A stretch of 64,000 nt of DNA, taken from positions 1 to 64,000 of the forward strand of contig JBNLCC010000119.1 of assembly GCA_050303615.1 (NCBI GenBank), read 5' to 3'. The position numbers and the translations under genes were made by a program. Under the pieces are notes generated by a model. The model made no database searches. It was not told the DNA's origin and saw only the letters and a program-made list of their open reading frames with translations. This DNA comes from CAZDXJ01 sp050303615 (GTDB taxonomy: Bacteria; Pseudomonadota; Gammaproteobacteria; Methylococcales; Methylomonadaceae). Below, one piece after another: positions 9,801 through 18,685 of this stretch; positions within the stretch are counted from its first letter, which is position 1, and each line of letters opens with the position of its first letter.

Positions 9801-10171
9801 TAACTCCTCGCCAAAACATAGACGCCGACTAAAATGATGCCGATGCCGATCACACGGCCGGGATTCATCACTTCGCCAAAAAGCTGCCAGGCAGCCAGCG
9901 CATTGACCACGTAGCCCAACGAAAGCATCGGATAGGCGATACTGACGTCGACCCGGGACAGGGCCAGGATCCAGATGATGACACTGAACCCGTAACAGAA
10001 CAAACCCAGCCAAAGATACGGTTCAAAGGCCAATTTAACAAACGCCGGCGCCGAACTGCTCAATTGCAGGCCGATTGCTCCCAGTTCCTTGACGCTGGCT
10101 TTTAGAGCCAGCTGCGCCACGGCATTGAGCATAACACCGGTTAAAATAAGACTGAAACTGATTAAATTCAT
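9800..10171 (-). CDS. ArnE/ArnF-like small flippase subunit
   Basis: A 123-residue protein with four predicted transmembrane helices of the EamA/small multidrug resistance type. In E. coli, ArnE and ArnF together are thought to flip aminoarabinose-phosphoundecaprenol across the inner membrane. Only one such gene is present here, so it may work as a homodimer or pair with a subunit encoded elsewhere. I cannot decide whether it is closer to ArnE or ArnF. It overlaps arnT by four bases and arnB by one, so the three are translationally linked. Confidence 0.8.
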   Translation of the reverse strand: MNLISFSLILTGVMLNAVAQLALKASVKELGAIGLQLSSSAPAFVKLAFEPYLWLGLFCYGFSVIIWILALSRVDVSIAYPMLSLGYVVNALAAWQLFGEVMNPGRVIGIGIILVGVYVLARS

Positions 10172-11808
10172 AGCCGTGCCACCGCTATATGTTTAGGATC
10201 TTGATAAATCAAACGCATCGGTATTTTTTGCTGCCGCCATTGGTCATAAATCGCTTGAGGGAGTATCGCTATCGCTTGTTGTGATGCTATCCAATAAGGA
10301 ACAAACTGTTCAGAGCCGATCCATTTTTCCGGCTGCAGATCGATGCCGAACTTAAATTCCCCTTTAAAACCCACTAATTGTATTTCCTTTTCCAGGTAAT
10401 AAGGTAACGATTGGTCGTATCGGTGAACACTGTAAATAGGCGTTCCTCTGTCCCGGTAAGGACGCAGCGCTTCCGCCATTAGCCGGCTGGATTTGATTGC
10501 GGTTAATGTCTGCGTCCCCCATAAAGCGACCTGCAAGGATAACAGTGAAAAACACGCGGCGGCCATCGCGGCAGTCATCGTCTTGCCTTTCCAGAGCAGC
10601 ATGAAGGCGGCCGAAACCGCCATCAAGACCGCCGCTGTTATAATCCAGGGTCGTAACGATAAAAACAATTCCAGCGGTTTATCTTCCCGTGCCAAGTCGC
10701 CGATTCTCCAGGAAAACACCAATATGGCGACGGCAAGACATAACGTCACCAGGCCATCGGCTTTTAAGGATTGATAGTGCGCAAGCCTACGACCCGCCAA
10801 CCAAGCCAGCGGAGGAAACATCGGCAGAATATAAGCCGGCAGCTTGGAGTGCGAAATGGAAAAAAAGCAAAATATAAATAACGCATAAACCCACAGCAAA
10901 CGGGTTCCGTCAAACCGGCCGGATTCCGCTATCCAACTGAAACCCGGTTTAATTAGCGCAGCGAGCATGGCAAAAAGCCACGGCATCACTCCCGCTGCCA
11001 ACACCGCAAGGAAATACCAACTTGGTTTAGTACGGTTGTGAACATCCGAAGTGTAACGTTCAAAATGCTCGTGTATGAAAAAAAAATGCGGAAATTCAGG
11101 ATTGGCTTGACTGACTAACACAAACCACGGCGCAGTAATTACTAGAAACAACAGCAATCCTTTACCGAGGTGCAAATGCCGCCATAAGCCCCAATCGCGC
11201 TGCCAAAGGCAATACAACAACACTGCCCCACCGGGCAATACCAACCCGATCAAACCTTTGCTCAGCGTGGCGCCGGCCAATGCAGCCCAAGCCAGCAGCA
11301 TCCAATTGCGCACATGGGCCGGTTGATTTCTGTTGTGCTGCGCCAATAACAATGCGCCGACAGAGACGGCCAGAAAGACAGTGACTCCCATATCCAGCGA
11401 ATTACCATGGCCAAGCACCACATACAGCAGCGTACTGATCAAAATCAGGGAGGCATAATCGCCACAATTATCGCCAAACAGCCGGTTGCCTACGAAACGC
11501 ACCCATAATACGCCAATAAAACCCAATCCCGAACACCACACTCTGGCAGCGGCATTGCCTGTTCCCCATATGGCCATGCTGATTGCCGTCCCCCAGTATT
11601 GCAGAGGCGGCTTTTCAAAATATTTCAAACCGTTCAAGCGCGGCGTAAGCCAATCGCCGGAAATCAGCATTTCCCTGGCAATTTCGGCATAGCGCCCCTC
11701 GTCGGGGTCGAATAAATCACGGTAGCCCAGTAATGAAAACCAGATCAGGCCGGTAACGATGATGAACAGATAACTGCTCAGTTTCTGACGATCGACTAGC
11801 TGCGCCAT
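10168..11808 (-). CDS. arnT: Lipid A 4-amino-arabinose transferase (GT83)
   Basis: A 546-residue integral membrane glycosyltransferase. ArnT moves aminoarabinose from undecaprenyl phosphate to the phosphates of lipid A on the periplasmic side, lowering the negative charge and the affinity for cationic peptides. The first periplasmic loop holds the family motif DPDEGRYAEIARE (about residues 34-46), and about 12 transmembrane helices follow, then a C-terminal periplasmic domain. The ATG at 11808 is preferred to the adjacent TTG at 11811. It is the first gene of the arn operon, unlike E. coli, where arnB leads. Confidence 0.93.
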   Translation of the reverse strand: MAQLVDRQKLSSYLFIIVTGLIWFSLLGYRDLFDPDEGRYAEIAREMLISGDWLTPRLNGLKYFEKPPLQYWGTAISMAIWGTGNAAARVWCSGLGFIGVLWVRFVGNRLFGDNCGDYASLILISTLLYVVLGHGNSLDMGVTVFLAVSVGALLLAQHNRNQPAHVRNWMLLAWAALAGATLSKGLIGLVLPGGAVLLYCLWQRDWGLWRHLHLGKGLLLFLVITAPWFVLVSQANPEFPHFFFIHEHFERYTSDVHNRTKPSWYFLAVLAAGVMPWLFAMLAALIKPGFSWIAESGRFDGTRLLWVYALFIFCFFSISHSKLPAYILPMFPPLAWLAGRRLAHYQSLKADGLVTLCLAVAILVFSWRIGDLAREDKPLELFLSLRPWIITAAVLMAVSAAFMLLWKGKTMTAAMAAACFSLLSLQVALWGTQTLTAIKSSRLMAEALRPYRDRGTPIYSVHRYDQSLPYYLEKEIQLVGFKGEFKFGIDLQPEKWIGSEQFVPYWIASQQAIAILPQAIYDQWRQQKIPMRLIYQDPKHIAVARL

Positions 11809-11916
11809 CAAATGCTAAATAACCTTAATAAATATCTCACCATTGCTCAATCGATATTTGGTTTAAAATATGCCGCCAAGCTTTAAAGCGAAGGGATTTG
11901 TTTTAATAAAATTGCA

Positions 11917-11922
11917 ATTATA
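11917..11922 (-). promoter_or_regulatory. Possible -10 box upstream of the arn operon
   Basis: Read on the minus strand this is TATAAT, about 110 bases before the arnT start, inside the gap between arnT and the sigma-54 regulator gene. No good -35 hexamer is found at 16-18 bases, so an activator may be needed or the match may be chance. No PmrA-type direct repeat was recognised. Confidence 0.3.
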
Positions 11923-12080
11923 ACAAACCTGCCACGGAAATTATGGAATAAGACACCGGCCGAAGTATCGCCGCCAGTCGCAATAAACCTTGCCGATACA
12001 GGGACGCACCGGCATCATCATTATCCCTGATCAGCTAAACCGGTCAATACAACAAATTCTGCTGCGTTACTCCGGCCAGC

Positions 12081-13439
12081 TCAAATTCCGAATTGTTTCC
12101 TTTTGCGCCAGAAAGTTGCCCGGCTCATGCCCAGCATCCTAGCCGCTGCCGTAATTTTTCCATTACTTTGCTGCAAGGCTTGCCGAATGGCGTCCTTTTC
12201 ATGTTCAGCGGACTTCGGTTGCTCAATCTGCAACGTTTTCGGAGAAAGCAGCGGCTCCCGAAATTCCGGAGGCAATTCCGCAACACGCAACACGGTTCCA
12301 CGCCCTACTGCAAAAGAATACTCAATCACATTCTGCAATTCCCTGACGTTACCCGGCCATGGATAGTCCAGCAATATCTGCATCGCTTGCGGGTCGATCC
12401 TGACAATCTGCCGAAAACCGTTTGCGTTATTTTGCTTGATAAAATGCCATAACAACAAACTGATGTCTTCCCGCCGCTCGCGCAACGGCGGTATATAAAT
12501 CGGCACTACCCGGAGACGATACATCAGATCTTCGCGAAAGCGTTGCGCCTTGACTTCTTCCCGTAAGGAACGGTGGGTAGCAGCGACGATACGCACATCC
12601 ACATCAATCGTGTTCGTTCCGCCGACCGGTATATAACTCCGTTCCTGCAAAACCCTAAGCAGCTTAGCCTGCAGTTCCAAAGGCAGTTCCGCAACTTCGT
12701 CAAGGAACAGTGTCCCGCCGTGTGCCCGTTGAAACAGGCCGCTGTGATCCTTGATAGCACCGGTAAAAGCGCCTCTTACATGACCGAATAATTCGCTCTC
12801 CAAAAGACTGGCCGATAATGCCGCGCAATTGATTGCCAAAAACGGCGCCTTGCTTCGGGAACTGAGGTCATGAATCGCCTGCGCGACCAATTCCTTGCCC
12901 GACCCGCTTTCACCCCGGACTAACACGGTGGCTTCCGTTCGCGCCGCATTTTGAATCACCTGAAAAACAGAGCGCATCGTCGGCGAGCGGCTAAGTATGC
13001 CGTGAAAATTAGTGTGCTTTTCACTTGACGCGATGTCCGGCAGTCGATTCAACGTTGCAGCTTCCGCGACGGGCAGTAATACCAACATTGTACCGGAAAA
13101 TACTTTTTCATTATTAATCATGTGCTTATAATATCTATCCAGTTCGATGACACTACCGTCCGCGCGCGTTAACTTTATGGTTTCTAAAGCAAGCGGTTGC
13201 TGGTCATTAATGCTACACTCTTTAATGACAGGCTGACCGAGTACATCGGTTCGGCTCAAACCGGTGATTTTTTCCGCTCCCAGGCTCCAAAGCCGTACTT
13301 TTTGTTGCCGGTCGACAATAATGACTGCGGCGGAATGGCAGAGATCAGCCATTTTGGCAAGCACGGCACCAAAATCAAATTGCTGCAGCCAAGCGGTCAA
13401 ATCTGCAGCAGCAGTTTCATGCGGATGGTTTTGTTTCAT
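12081..13439 (-). CDS. Sigma-54-dependent activator, PAS-AAA+-Fis HTH (FisR-like)
   Basis: A 452-residue enhancer-binding protein. Residues about 25-125 look like a PAS sensor domain, with two cysteines (34 and 75). The AAA+ domain carries Walker A GESGSGKE (176-183), GAFTGA (223-228), which contacts sigma-54, and FLDEVAE. A Fis-type helix-turn-helix is at the C-terminus (AARMLGMSRATFWRKRK). It is transcribed away from a persulfide dioxygenase/SQR pair whose promoter has the -24/-12 form. FisR proteins that respond to sulfide or polysulfide through cysteines are known beside such genes, so this is most likely the local sulfide-responsive activator. The exact sensing residues are an inference. 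Confidence 0.85.
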   Translation of the reverse strand: MKQNHPHETAAADLTAWLQQFDFGAVLAKMADLCHSAAVIIVDRQQKVRLWSLGAEKITGLSRTDVLGQPVIKECSINDQQPLALETIKLTRADGSVIELDRYYKHMINNEKVFSGTMLVLLPVAEAATLNRLPDIASSEKHTNFHGILSRSPTMRSVFQVIQNAARTEATVLVRGESGSGKELVAQAIHDLSSRSKAPFLAINCAALSASLLESELFGHVRGAFTGAIKDHSGLFQRAHGGTLFLDEVAELPLELQAKLLRVLQERSYIPVGGTNTIDVDVRIVAATHRSLREEVKAQRFREDLMYRLRVVPIYIPPLRERREDISLLLWHFIKQNNANGFRQIVRIDPQAMQILLDYPWPGNVRELQNVIEYSFAVGRGTVLRVAELPPEFREPLLSPKTLQIEQPKSAEHEKDAIRQALQQSNGKITAAARMLGMSRATFWRKRKQFGI

Positions 13440-13621
13440 TTCTGTTTCCGAGCAACATAATCTTGTTTCAGTGAAACATTATATGAAACATTTAGCCGTT
13501 CACATACACTAAAATCACCATGCTATTTTGTTGAATATCCAACAGATATAGGTTTAAAATCGAATTGGCACCGGAATTGCTCTACACGATATCAATAAAG
13601 TGAAACATTTATTAAGAAACA
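13432..13621. promoter_or_regulatory. Cluster of GAAACA/TGTTTC elements, candidate activator binding sites
   Basis: Between the divergent activator and dioxygenase genes the hexamer TGTTTC or its complement GAAACA occurs seven times: 13432, 13443, 13464, 13473, 13485, 13602 and 13616. The pair at 13464-13478 is a perfect dyad, TGTTTC-AGT-GAAACA, about 115-130 bases upstream of the expected transcription start, the normal distance for a sigma-54 enhancer. The first copies overlap the start of the activator gene itself, which could give autoregulation. That the FisR-like protein binds these sites is an inference. Confidence 0.6.
13566..13581 (+). promoter_or_regulatory. Sigma-54 (-24/-12) promoter of the sulfide oxidation genes
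   Basis: The sequence TGGCAC-CGGAA-TTGCT matches the sigma-54 consensus TGGCAC-N5-TTGCW exactly, with the GG and GC pairs at correct spacing. It points toward the persulfide dioxygenase gene, and the start of transcription would be near 13592, leaving a leader of about 50 bases. The divergent gene encodes a sigma-54 activator and rpoN itself lies in this window at 24431-25876. Confidence 0.85.
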
Positions 13622-13643
13622 TCATCCCTAACGGAGAGCTATC

Positions 13644-14732
13644 ATGATATTCAAACAATTATTTGATGAAGCAACCTGGACCTATACCTACTTCATCGCC
13701 GATCCGGTCAGCAAAGAAGCCGTTATCATCGATCCGGTCAATACCCATATCGATGAGTATATCGGCATGTTGCAGGAACAGGACCTGCAGCTGAAATATT
13801 CACTGGAAACCCACGTCCATGCCGACCACATTACTGCCGGCGGCTTGCTGCGCCAGCGAACCGGAGCGCAGACCGCCGTCAGCGGCCTTTGCGGCGCGGA
13901 AATCGCGGATGTTCAAATCCAGGATGGCGATATTTTCGAATTCGGATCAGGAGAACAAATCAAGGTCATCGCGACTCCGGGCCATACACCCGGCAGTATT
14001 TCGTTTTTATGGCGCGACCGTGCATTTACCGGAGATGCTTTGTTTATCGGCGGCTGCGGGCGCACCGATTTCCAGGGCGGTGATGCCGGCGCATTATATG
14101 ACGGTATTACCCGGCGTTTATTTACCCTTCCCGATGAAACACTGGTTTACCCGGGACATGACTATCAGGGGCGATGGGTTAGCTGCATTATGCAGGAGAG
14201 AACCACAAACCCGCGCCTGGCCGGAAAAACCAGAGAAGAATTCATTGAAATTATGAATAACCTGAACCTGCCGCAACCGCGCTTAATCAACGAAGCGGTA
14301 CCGGCCAATCGTTATTGCGGACTGGATGAAGAAGAACGCCAGGATGCCGTAGCGCGCAGAGATCTCAAGCAGCCGAAGCGTATGGCCGGCACCAGCGATG
14401 AGATGACGATGGCGGCTAAACAGCAGATTACTGAAATCGACGTCGCCAAGTCCAAGCAATTGATTGCCGAAGGTGACATTGTTGTTGTCGATGTCCGCGA
14501 GGAGAGTGAATATGCCTCGGGACACATTGACAATGCGGTGTTTCTGCCACGCGGTGTTTTGGAATTTAAAATCGGCACCAAACCCGAACTTGCCGACAAA
14601 TCGGCCCCGGTATTGCTTTATTGCCGCAGTGGCAACCGGTCCGCACTGGCTGCGCTAACTATGCAGCAGATGGGCTATACCAACGTTTTATCCATGGCCG
14701 GCGGCTATGAGGCATGGGTTAAAAGCGAATAA
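13644..14732 (+). CDS. Persulfide dioxygenase fused to rhodanese (ETHE1-like)
   Basis: A 362-residue two-domain enzyme. Residues 1-245 are a metallo-beta-lactamase fold of the ETHE1 type: THVHADH (57-62 histidines and Asp61), His114, Asp131, and His172 in YPGHDY. ETHE1 enzymes oxidise glutathione persulfide to sulfite. Residues 262-362 are a rhodanese domain with active-site Cys327 in YCRSGNRS, which can pass sulfur between persulfide, sulfite and thiosulfate. Such fusions are known, for example in Burkholderia. The start has a good ribosome site (GGAGAG). The SQR gene follows after 128 bases, so the persulfide made by SQR is likely handled here. Confidence 0.93.
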   Translation: MIFKQLFDEATWTYTYFIADPVSKEAVIIDPVNTHIDEYIGMLQEQDLQLKYSLETHVHADHITAGGLLRQRTGAQTAVSGLCGAEIADVQIQDGDIFEFGSGEQIKVIATPGHTPGSISFLWRDRAFTGDALFIGGCGRTDFQGGDAGALYDGITRRLFTLPDETLVYPGHDYQGRWVSCIMQERTTNPRLAGKTREEFIEIMNNLNLPQPRLINEAVPANRYCGLDEEERQDAVARRDLKQPKRMAGTSDEMTMAAKQQITEIDVAKSKQLIAEGDIVVVDVREESEYASGHIDNAVFLPRGVLEFKIGTKPELADKSAPVLLYCRSGNRSALAALTMQQMGYTNVLSMAGGYEAWVKSE

Positions 14733-14860
14733 AAATTAACGGATTTCTTACCGCGGATGGGTGTAAACTTAATGCCGTGAATTGTAACCATCGCTGATTT
14801 TCGTTAATACAATAATTTCAACAACAATAATAATTTGTTTTTATCACTCGGAGGATATTT

Positions 14861-16114
14861 ATGTCACAAGAACACTATACAGTCTTGATAGTCGGAGGAG
14901 GAGCTGCCGGCGTTTCGGTGGCCAATAACATGCGCCGGCAAAATTCGTCCATTGATATCGCCATCATCGAACCGTCTGAAAAGCATTACTATCAACCCGG
15001 CTTTACCATTATCGGCGGCGGGGCCTATACACTAAAAAAGACGACCAAGAACGAAGCCGACTTGATTCACCCCAGCGTAACGTGGAAAAAAGACTATGCG
15101 GAAAGTTTCCAGCCTGACGCCAACACGGTGACTTTGCGTTCCGGCGACACCGTGTCTTACGACTATCTGGTGGTATGCCCGGGCTTGCAGCTGGACTGGG
15201 ATAAAATTGAAGGTTTGACTGACACGATCGGCAAAAACGGTGTTTGCAGTAATTATTCCCCGGACACGGTGGAATATACCTGGGAGTGCATACAAAACCT
15301 GCAATCCGGAACCGCGCTGTTCACGCAACCGCCGATGCCCATCAAATGTGCCGGCGCCCCGCAAAAAATCATGTATCTGGCTGCGGACCGTTTCCGCAAA
15401 AAAGGCATCCTGGACAAATTTACCATTGAGTTCTGTAATGCCGGTCCGGGAATGTTCGGTGTGCCCTTCTTTGCCAAAGCTTTAAGCAAAGTGGTTGCCG
15501 ATTACGGTATAAAAACCAATTTTAACTGCAATCTGGTCGCCATTGACGGACCCAATAAAACTGCAACCTTTGAAGTGACGGACAGCGAAGGCAACAAAGA
15601 CAAAGTCAGCAAAAAGTTCGATATGATCCATGTTACGCCGCCGCAAAGCGCACCCGACTTTATCAAAGCCAGCCCTTTGGCCAATGAGACCGGCTGGGTC
15701 GACGTCAATGACAGGACCTTGCAACACAACAAATATGGTAACGTATTCGGTCTGGGCGACGCCGGCTCCACGCCAAACGCGAAAACCGCTGCCGCAGTGC
15801 GCAAACAAGTGCCGGTAGTGGTTGATAATATCTTTAAATTGATCAACAGCAAAGCGGTTGCCGAAGGTTATGACGGTTACGGCTCATGTCCGCTAACCAC
15901 GTCGTTAAGCACGGTGATGCTGGCCGAATTTTCGTATGGGGGTAAAGTGACGCCTTCTTTTCCGTTTCTGGATCCCCGCAAAAACCGGGCTATCTGGTGG
16001 TGGGGGAAAACAACCGGCTTCCCATGGTTGTACTGGCATTTAATGCTCAAAGGCTATCGCATCGATATTCCGCATAAAGAGTCCTACGCGCAAAAATTTA
16101 CTCAAGACTCATAA
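14861..16114 (+). CDS. sqr: Sulfide:quinone oxidoreductase, type II
   Basis: A 417-residue FAD enzyme that oxidises sulfide and passes electrons to the quinone pool at the membrane. The N-terminal dinucleotide fold is VGGGAAGVSVANN (11-23), and GLGDAGSTPNAKT (297-309) is the second FAD motif. The pair of redox cysteines expected for type II (mitochondrial-like) SQR is visible: Cys163 in IKCAGAPQK and Cys343 in GYGSCPLTT. The ribosome site GGAGGA lies seven bases before the ATG. With the upstream dioxygenase it gives a sulfide to persulfide to sulfite/thiosulfate path. Confidence 0.93.
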   Translation: MSQEHYTVLIVGGGAAGVSVANNMRRQNSSIDIAIIEPSEKHYYQPGFTIIGGGAYTLKKTTKNEADLIHPSVTWKKDYAESFQPDANTVTLRSGDTVSYDYLVVCPGLQLDWDKIEGLTDTIGKNGVCSNYSPDTVEYTWECIQNLQSGTALFTQPPMPIKCAGAPQKIMYLAADRFRKKGILDKFTIEFCNAGPGMFGVPFFAKALSKVVADYGIKTNFNCNLVAIDGPNKTATFEVTDSEGNKDKVSKKFDMIHVTPPQSAPDFIKASPLANETGWVDVNDRTLQHNKYGNVFGLGDAGSTPNAKTAAAVRKQVPVVVDNIFKLINSKAVAEGYDGYGSCPLTTSLSTVMLAEFSYGGKVTPSFPFLDPRKNRAIWWWGKTTGFPWLYWHLMLKGYRIDIPHKESYAQKFTQDS

Positions 16115-16153
16115 ACGATCGGTTTTGTTTTTTCGTAAAAAAGCTCCCGGTAA

Positions 16154-16291
16154 CCGAACAATTAGGGATTGATGGATAAAACGTAGGGTATGCATCGCAT
16201 AACGTGCTTATGCATTCAAAAATGGCGATTAACCGCAAAAGGTGCGTAATGCGTACCCTACCCAGCTATCCATCAGTTCAAAATTGTTCGG
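16154..16291. repeat. Long imperfect palindrome, MITE-like element
   Basis: A 138-base segment with a perfect 10-base terminal inverted repeat: CCGAACAATT at 16154-16163 and its complement at 16282-16291. Further in, TGATGGATA (170-178 of this kilobase) pairs with 16267-16275 and GTAGGGTATGCAT (16183-16195) pairs with 16249-16261 at 12 of 13 positions. It encodes no protein. The shape and the GTAGGGTRCGCAT core are like small non-autonomous elements or intergenic repeats found in many copies per genome. It lies between sqr and the SulP gene and could fold as a large RNA hairpin that lowers read-through. Confidence 0.65.
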
Positions 16292-16347
16292 CTATCAGGT
16301 TAACGGGCCGGCTGCCATGAAGCATTATAATCTATCGATATTTTAAT

Positions 16348-18081
16348 ATGACATCGCCGCATTCAAAGTTGCCACGCTTGCTGCCGATCACGGCATGGCT
16401 GAAAAGTTACAGCAAAGAGGATTTTAACGGTGACTTGTTTGCCGGTATCATTACCGCCATTCTATTGATCCCGCAAGGCATTGCTTATGCCATGCTGGCC
16501 GGCTTGCCGCCGCAACTGGGGCTCTATGCCAGTATCCTGCCGCCGGCCGTCTACGCACTACTGGGAACCAGCCGAACGCTGTCCGTCGGTCCCGTTTCTA
16601 TTGCGGCAATCATGATTGCCAGCGCGCTAACGACACCGGAAATCAACGCCTTGGGAAATCCTGCGGAAAGCGCGGTGATCCTTGCTGCGGAAGGCGGTAT
16701 TATCTTGTTGTTGATGGCCGTTTTGCGTATGGGCGGCTTAGTAAATTTCATTAGCCACCCCGTATTAACCGGATTTACCAGCGGTGCGTCAATATTGATC
16801 ATCGTCAGCCAAATTCCGCATTTACTCGGCCTGAACAAGGCCCAATGCAGTTTCGATTATGCCTGCTATACAGATTATTTGTTGCTTTTAGATCCGTACA
16901 CCGCAGGCATCAGCTTGCTCAGCCTTATGGTATTGGTGTTGTTTGGCAAGCCGTTAACCGCTTTGTTGAGACACATCGGCCTGAGTGAGGCATTGGTCAC
17001 CGGCATCAGCAAGTGCGGGCCATTACTGGCCGTCGGTATCGCATCGGTTATCGTTTATCAGCTCGGCGCGTCCGCCCATACTATTAAAATTGTCGGTCAA
17101 ATTCCTGCTGGCTTACCGGCATTGAGCATAGATTTCCTCGGCTCGGACAAATGGGGGATGTTATTGCCTTATTCGGGTTTTATTGCGCTGATCGCCTATG
17201 TGGAAAGTGTCGCAATTGCCAAGGTTACCGCTAACCTGCGTAAACAACGTATCGACCCCAATCAGGAATTGATAGCGCTGGGCGTTGCCAATATTGCTAC
17301 GGCAGTTTCCGGCGGAATGTCGGTGGCAGGCGGGTTCAGCCGAACCATGGTGAACTTTACCGCCGGTGCCCGAACCCAAATGGCCATGCTGATCGCCGTC
17401 GTTTTACTGAGTGTCGCGGTCATCTTTTTTTCCGATTGGTTTGCGTATATACCGAAAGCGGCATTGGCGGCGGTAATCCTGGTTGCTATTTTTCCGTTGG
17501 TGCGTTTATATAACATCGTCACCACCTGGTCATACGACAGCGGAGACGGTATTGCCGAATTGATTACCTTACTGGGGGTTTTAGCACTTGGCATAGAAGA
17601 AGGGTTGGCCCTTGGCATTATATTAACGGTGGTCAGTTTTTTGCGCAAAACCAGCCGTCCGCATATCGCTGTGGTCGGCCGGATCGCCAATACCGAACAC
17701 TACCGCAACATCAATCGACATCAGGTTGAAACCTGGACAAATCTGCTGCTGCTGAGAGTCGATGAAAACCTCACCTTCGCCAACGCCGGGTATATTGAGG
17801 ACTTCATTCGCCGGCAATTAGCGAATCAAAAGGAAATCAAGCATATCGTGTTGATTTTTACCTCGGTCAGTTATATCGACAGCACTGCCTTGGAAGCCCT
17901 GGAAAACCTCAATCATACGTTACAGGCATCTCAGCTGGTCATGCATCTGGCGGAAGTCAAAGGACCTGTCATGGATAAACTGGCGCAAACCGACTTACCG
18001 GAACAGCTTAAACCCGGCAAAGTTTTTTTCCGAACCGATGATGCCGTCAGCGAGTTAGCTCAAAACAAGCCGTCTCCATAG
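16348..18081 (+). CDS. SulP family anion transporter with STAS domain
   Basis: A 577-residue SLC26/SulP permease. The N-terminal two-thirds has about 10-14 transmembrane helices, starting with the family motif region GIITAILLIPQGIAYAMLAG (about 33-52). The C-terminal STAS domain (about 450-565) has the TSVSYIDSTALEAL strand-helix seen in STAS proteins. Substrates in the family are sulfate, bicarbonate or other anions. Lying just behind sqr, it might carry sulfate or sulfite made by sulfide oxidation, but direction and substrate cannot be read from sequence, and the palindromic element in between may separate it from the sulfide operon. Confidence 0.88.
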   Translation: MTSPHSKLPRLLPITAWLKSYSKEDFNGDLFAGIITAILLIPQGIAYAMLAGLPPQLGLYASILPPAVYALLGTSRTLSVGPVSIAAIMIASALTTPEINALGNPAESAVILAAEGGIILLLMAVLRMGGLVNFISHPVLTGFTSGASILIIVSQIPHLLGLNKAQCSFDYACYTDYLLLLDPYTAGISLLSLMVLVLFGKPLTALLRHIGLSEALVTGISKCGPLLAVGIASVIVYQLGASAHTIKIVGQIPAGLPALSIDFLGSDKWGMLLPYSGFIALIAYVESVAIAKVTANLRKQRIDPNQELIALGVANIATAVSGGMSVAGGFSRTMVNFTAGARTQMAMLIAVVLLSVAVIFFSDWFAYIPKAALAAVILVAIFPLVRLYNIVTTWSYDSGDGIAELITLLGVLALGIEEGLALGIILTVVSFLRKTSRPHIAVVGRIANTEHYRNINRHQVETWTNLLLLRVDENLTFANAGYIEDFIRRQLANQKEIKHIVLIFTSVSYIDSTALEALENLNHTLQASQLVMHLAEVKGPVMDKLAQTDLPEQLKPGKVFFRTDDAVSELAQNKPSP

Positions 18082-18135
18082 ACTTCACGCTTCACCTGTA
18101 ACATTGTTTGGATGGCAAAAACCGAGGCGAGCCGG

Positions 18136-18564
18136 CTATTCCGGTATCCCGGTGTCGCGTTTCATCAGCACAACGTCACAGCGACAGCCGTGTAAAACCC
18201 CCATAGCTGTGGAACCAAGCACCTGCGACAATCCAAACCGCCCCTGATCCCCAACAACAATCAAGTCGGCCGATAATTCTTCAGCCAATTGTAAAACTTC
18301 CTTTTTAGGTGAGCCGGTTCTCACATAAAGGTCGCCTGGAGCAACGGACAGTTCCCTTCCTAATTGCTGCAACGCGTCTTTAGCATGCTTGACTCCTTCT
18401 GTACCGATATCCACCACCAAGGGAAAACCAAAGGTGGATATCGGTTCTATGACGTAAACAATAGCTAGTCTTGCACCACATAGGCGGGCCAACTGCATGG
18501 CTTTTTGAGCGACGTTGTCGCCGGTTCGCACCAGATCCGTCGCCAGAAGAATGTTTTTATACAT
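18136..18564 (-). CDS. Universal stress protein, UspA family
   Basis: A 142-residue single-domain USP. It starts MYKNILLATDL and shows the ATP-binding loop near the C-terminus as VVGDQGRFGLSQVLGSTA (about residues 106-123), a variant of the usual G-x2-G-x9-G-S/T pattern. The ATG at 18564 is chosen because GGAGGC lies just upstream on the minus strand; an ATG five codons earlier would swallow this site. It converges with the SulP gene and diverges from the DUF2231 gene. Role: stress tolerance by unknown means. Confidence 0.88.
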   Translation of the reverse strand: MYKNILLATDLVRTGDNVAQKAMQLARLCGARLAIVYVIEPISTFGFPLVVDIGTEGVKHAKDALQQLGRELSVAPGDLYVRTGSPKKEVLQLAEELSADLIVVGDQGRFGLSQVLGSTAMGVLHGCRCDVVLMKRDTGIPE

Positions 18565-18685
18565 GGGTATTGCCTCCATTGCCTAATTTAAATTAACGAT
18601 ACGCATCTCATGCGGACATCTGTATGATGTCCTGATTTATTGCTAATGACTGTGATACGATAGTCAAATTTATACAATAATTCAG

